14,315 bases of DNA from Temnopleurus reevesii (Eukaryota; Echinodermata; Echinoidea; Temnopleuroida; Temnopleuridae), in assembly GCA_036244855.1 (NCBI GenBank), contig BQKZ01021672.1, positions 1-14,315 on the forward strand, read 5' to 3'. A program made the translations under genes and the position numbers. How positions within the stretch are numbered: the first letter of the stretch is position 1; each line of letters starts with the position of its first letter. This document shows, one piece after another, positions 13,850-14,315 of the stretch. Below the pieces are notes generated by a model, which worked only from the letters and a program-made list of their open reading frames with translations, was not told the origin of the DNA and searched no databases.

Positions 13850-14036
13850 GCCATTACCTGAACGAAAGATATGCCAATCATGACGAGCGGATATCATATT
13901 TGATGGATGCAACTGAGGCAAATGTGGTGCAAGCCTGGATTCAAATGCTAACTTCTAGGTTCAACTTTTGAGGGTAACCGAAAGGTCAGATGCAAATGGA
14001 AATAACTGATATCTCTGTGAATATATCTCTCTTTCT
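13116..14036. repeat. Second copy of WSCD intron 4
   Basis: Colinear with 4351-5352. Shared blocks include GTGTTGAACATCAACTGGAAGC, CTAGGTCTCG(G/A)CAGCTTAGCCGA, CAAACCACACGTCA and ATGGAAATAAC(C/T)GATATCTCTGT. Substitutions and indels are frequent, roughly one base in six by eye. The similarity fades at the position of the exon 4 donor: the sequence from about 14037 is not a recognisable exon 4. Contains a run of 30 T at 13813-13842 absent from the other copy. Confidence 0.85.
13813..13842. repeat. T30 homopolymer
   Basis: Thirty T within the second copy of intron 4, absent from the first copy, so it arose or expanded after the duplication. Length may be affected by sequencing slippage. Confidence 0.9.
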
Positions 14037-14315
14037 CTACCATAAATTATTCATACTCATTCACAAGCTCGACCTTTTGGAATAACATACCTGACATAAA
14101 AGACATAAAAGGCTGTTATACTCTACTGTCATTCAAGATCCTTGTAAAACCTTACCTGTTCACTACTTCAGTTTATCAATTAATTAATCTATTTATTTAT
14201 TTGAACATATTTATACAGGTACAAAAGATCAGCAATCCGCTGTTTTACATCAATGTCCTGATAGTCACAAAATTATCTTACTCTTCTCTTAATGCACCTT
14301 GAGCACTCCACACAG
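14037..14315. other. Sequence beyond the duplicated intron
   Basis: No match to exon 4, which would be expected next if the paralogous copy were colinear. AT-rich, with a short AATTAATTAATC/TTTATTTATT stretch near 14175-14205. Confidence 0.5.

Noticed and set aside
1..14315. CRISPR array, operons or bacterial promoters
   Set aside because: The window is intron-bearing animal DNA; the tandem repeats are microsatellites and duplicated exons, without spacer structure.

Overview
The window is AT-rich animal DNA with intron-split genes, many short interspersed repeats and long microsatellites. An invertebrate deuterostome, most likely an echinoderm such as a sea urchin, fits best. The reasons are the WSC-sulfotransferase gene, the tRNA-derived SINE-like pieces with ATT-type tails and the dense hairpin MITE-like elements. 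Species is inferred, not shown.

The one gene I can reconstruct is on the minus strand, from 8999 down to 3983. Five exons (8860-8999, 7904-8123, 7196-7360, 5353-5556, 3983-4350) join with matching phases and GT-AG introns. Together they give a 364-residue C-terminal portion of a WSC-domain sulfotransferase of the WSCD1/WSCD2 family. Exons 1 and 2 make one WSC (cysteine-rich, putative carbohydrate-binding) domain. Exons 3 to 5 make a PAPS-dependent sulfotransferase domain with a 5'-PSB loop, a 3'-PSB segment and a complete C terminus. The start, the membrane anchor and any first WSC domain are not recognisable in the window. Vertebrate WSCD proteins are known as Golgi sialate O-sulfotransferases, which is notable because sea urchin sperm carry 8-O-sulfated sialic acids.

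The locus has been reshaped twice. Just upstream (in transcription) of exon 4, its 5' part and adjoining intron occur twice more in tandem (5629-5756 and 5829-5947). Both copies have intact acceptors, open frames and mostly silent differences, but no donor. The unit of the outer copy is interrupted by a TTTA microsatellite. At the right end, after a single N at 13066, the first 49 bp of exon 5 and nearly all of intron 4 appear again (13067 to about 14036). The exon bases are identical and the intron is clearly diverged. This is the edge of a paralogous copy, probably placed here by an assembly join.

The rest is repeats and non-coding DNA. 1-3700 holds a non-LTR-type tail, microsatellites, a possible TSP1-like exon on the plus strand (2828-2930) and a possible secreted Cys-rich minus-strand ORF (3432-3650). 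A hairpin MITE-like element (3738-3934) sits in the probable 3' UTR of the sulfotransferase. 9000-13066 holds two copies of one MITE-like family, a palindromic tandem dimer (11819-11974), a CT-rich low-complexity tract and a tRNA-like SINE head (12381-12457).
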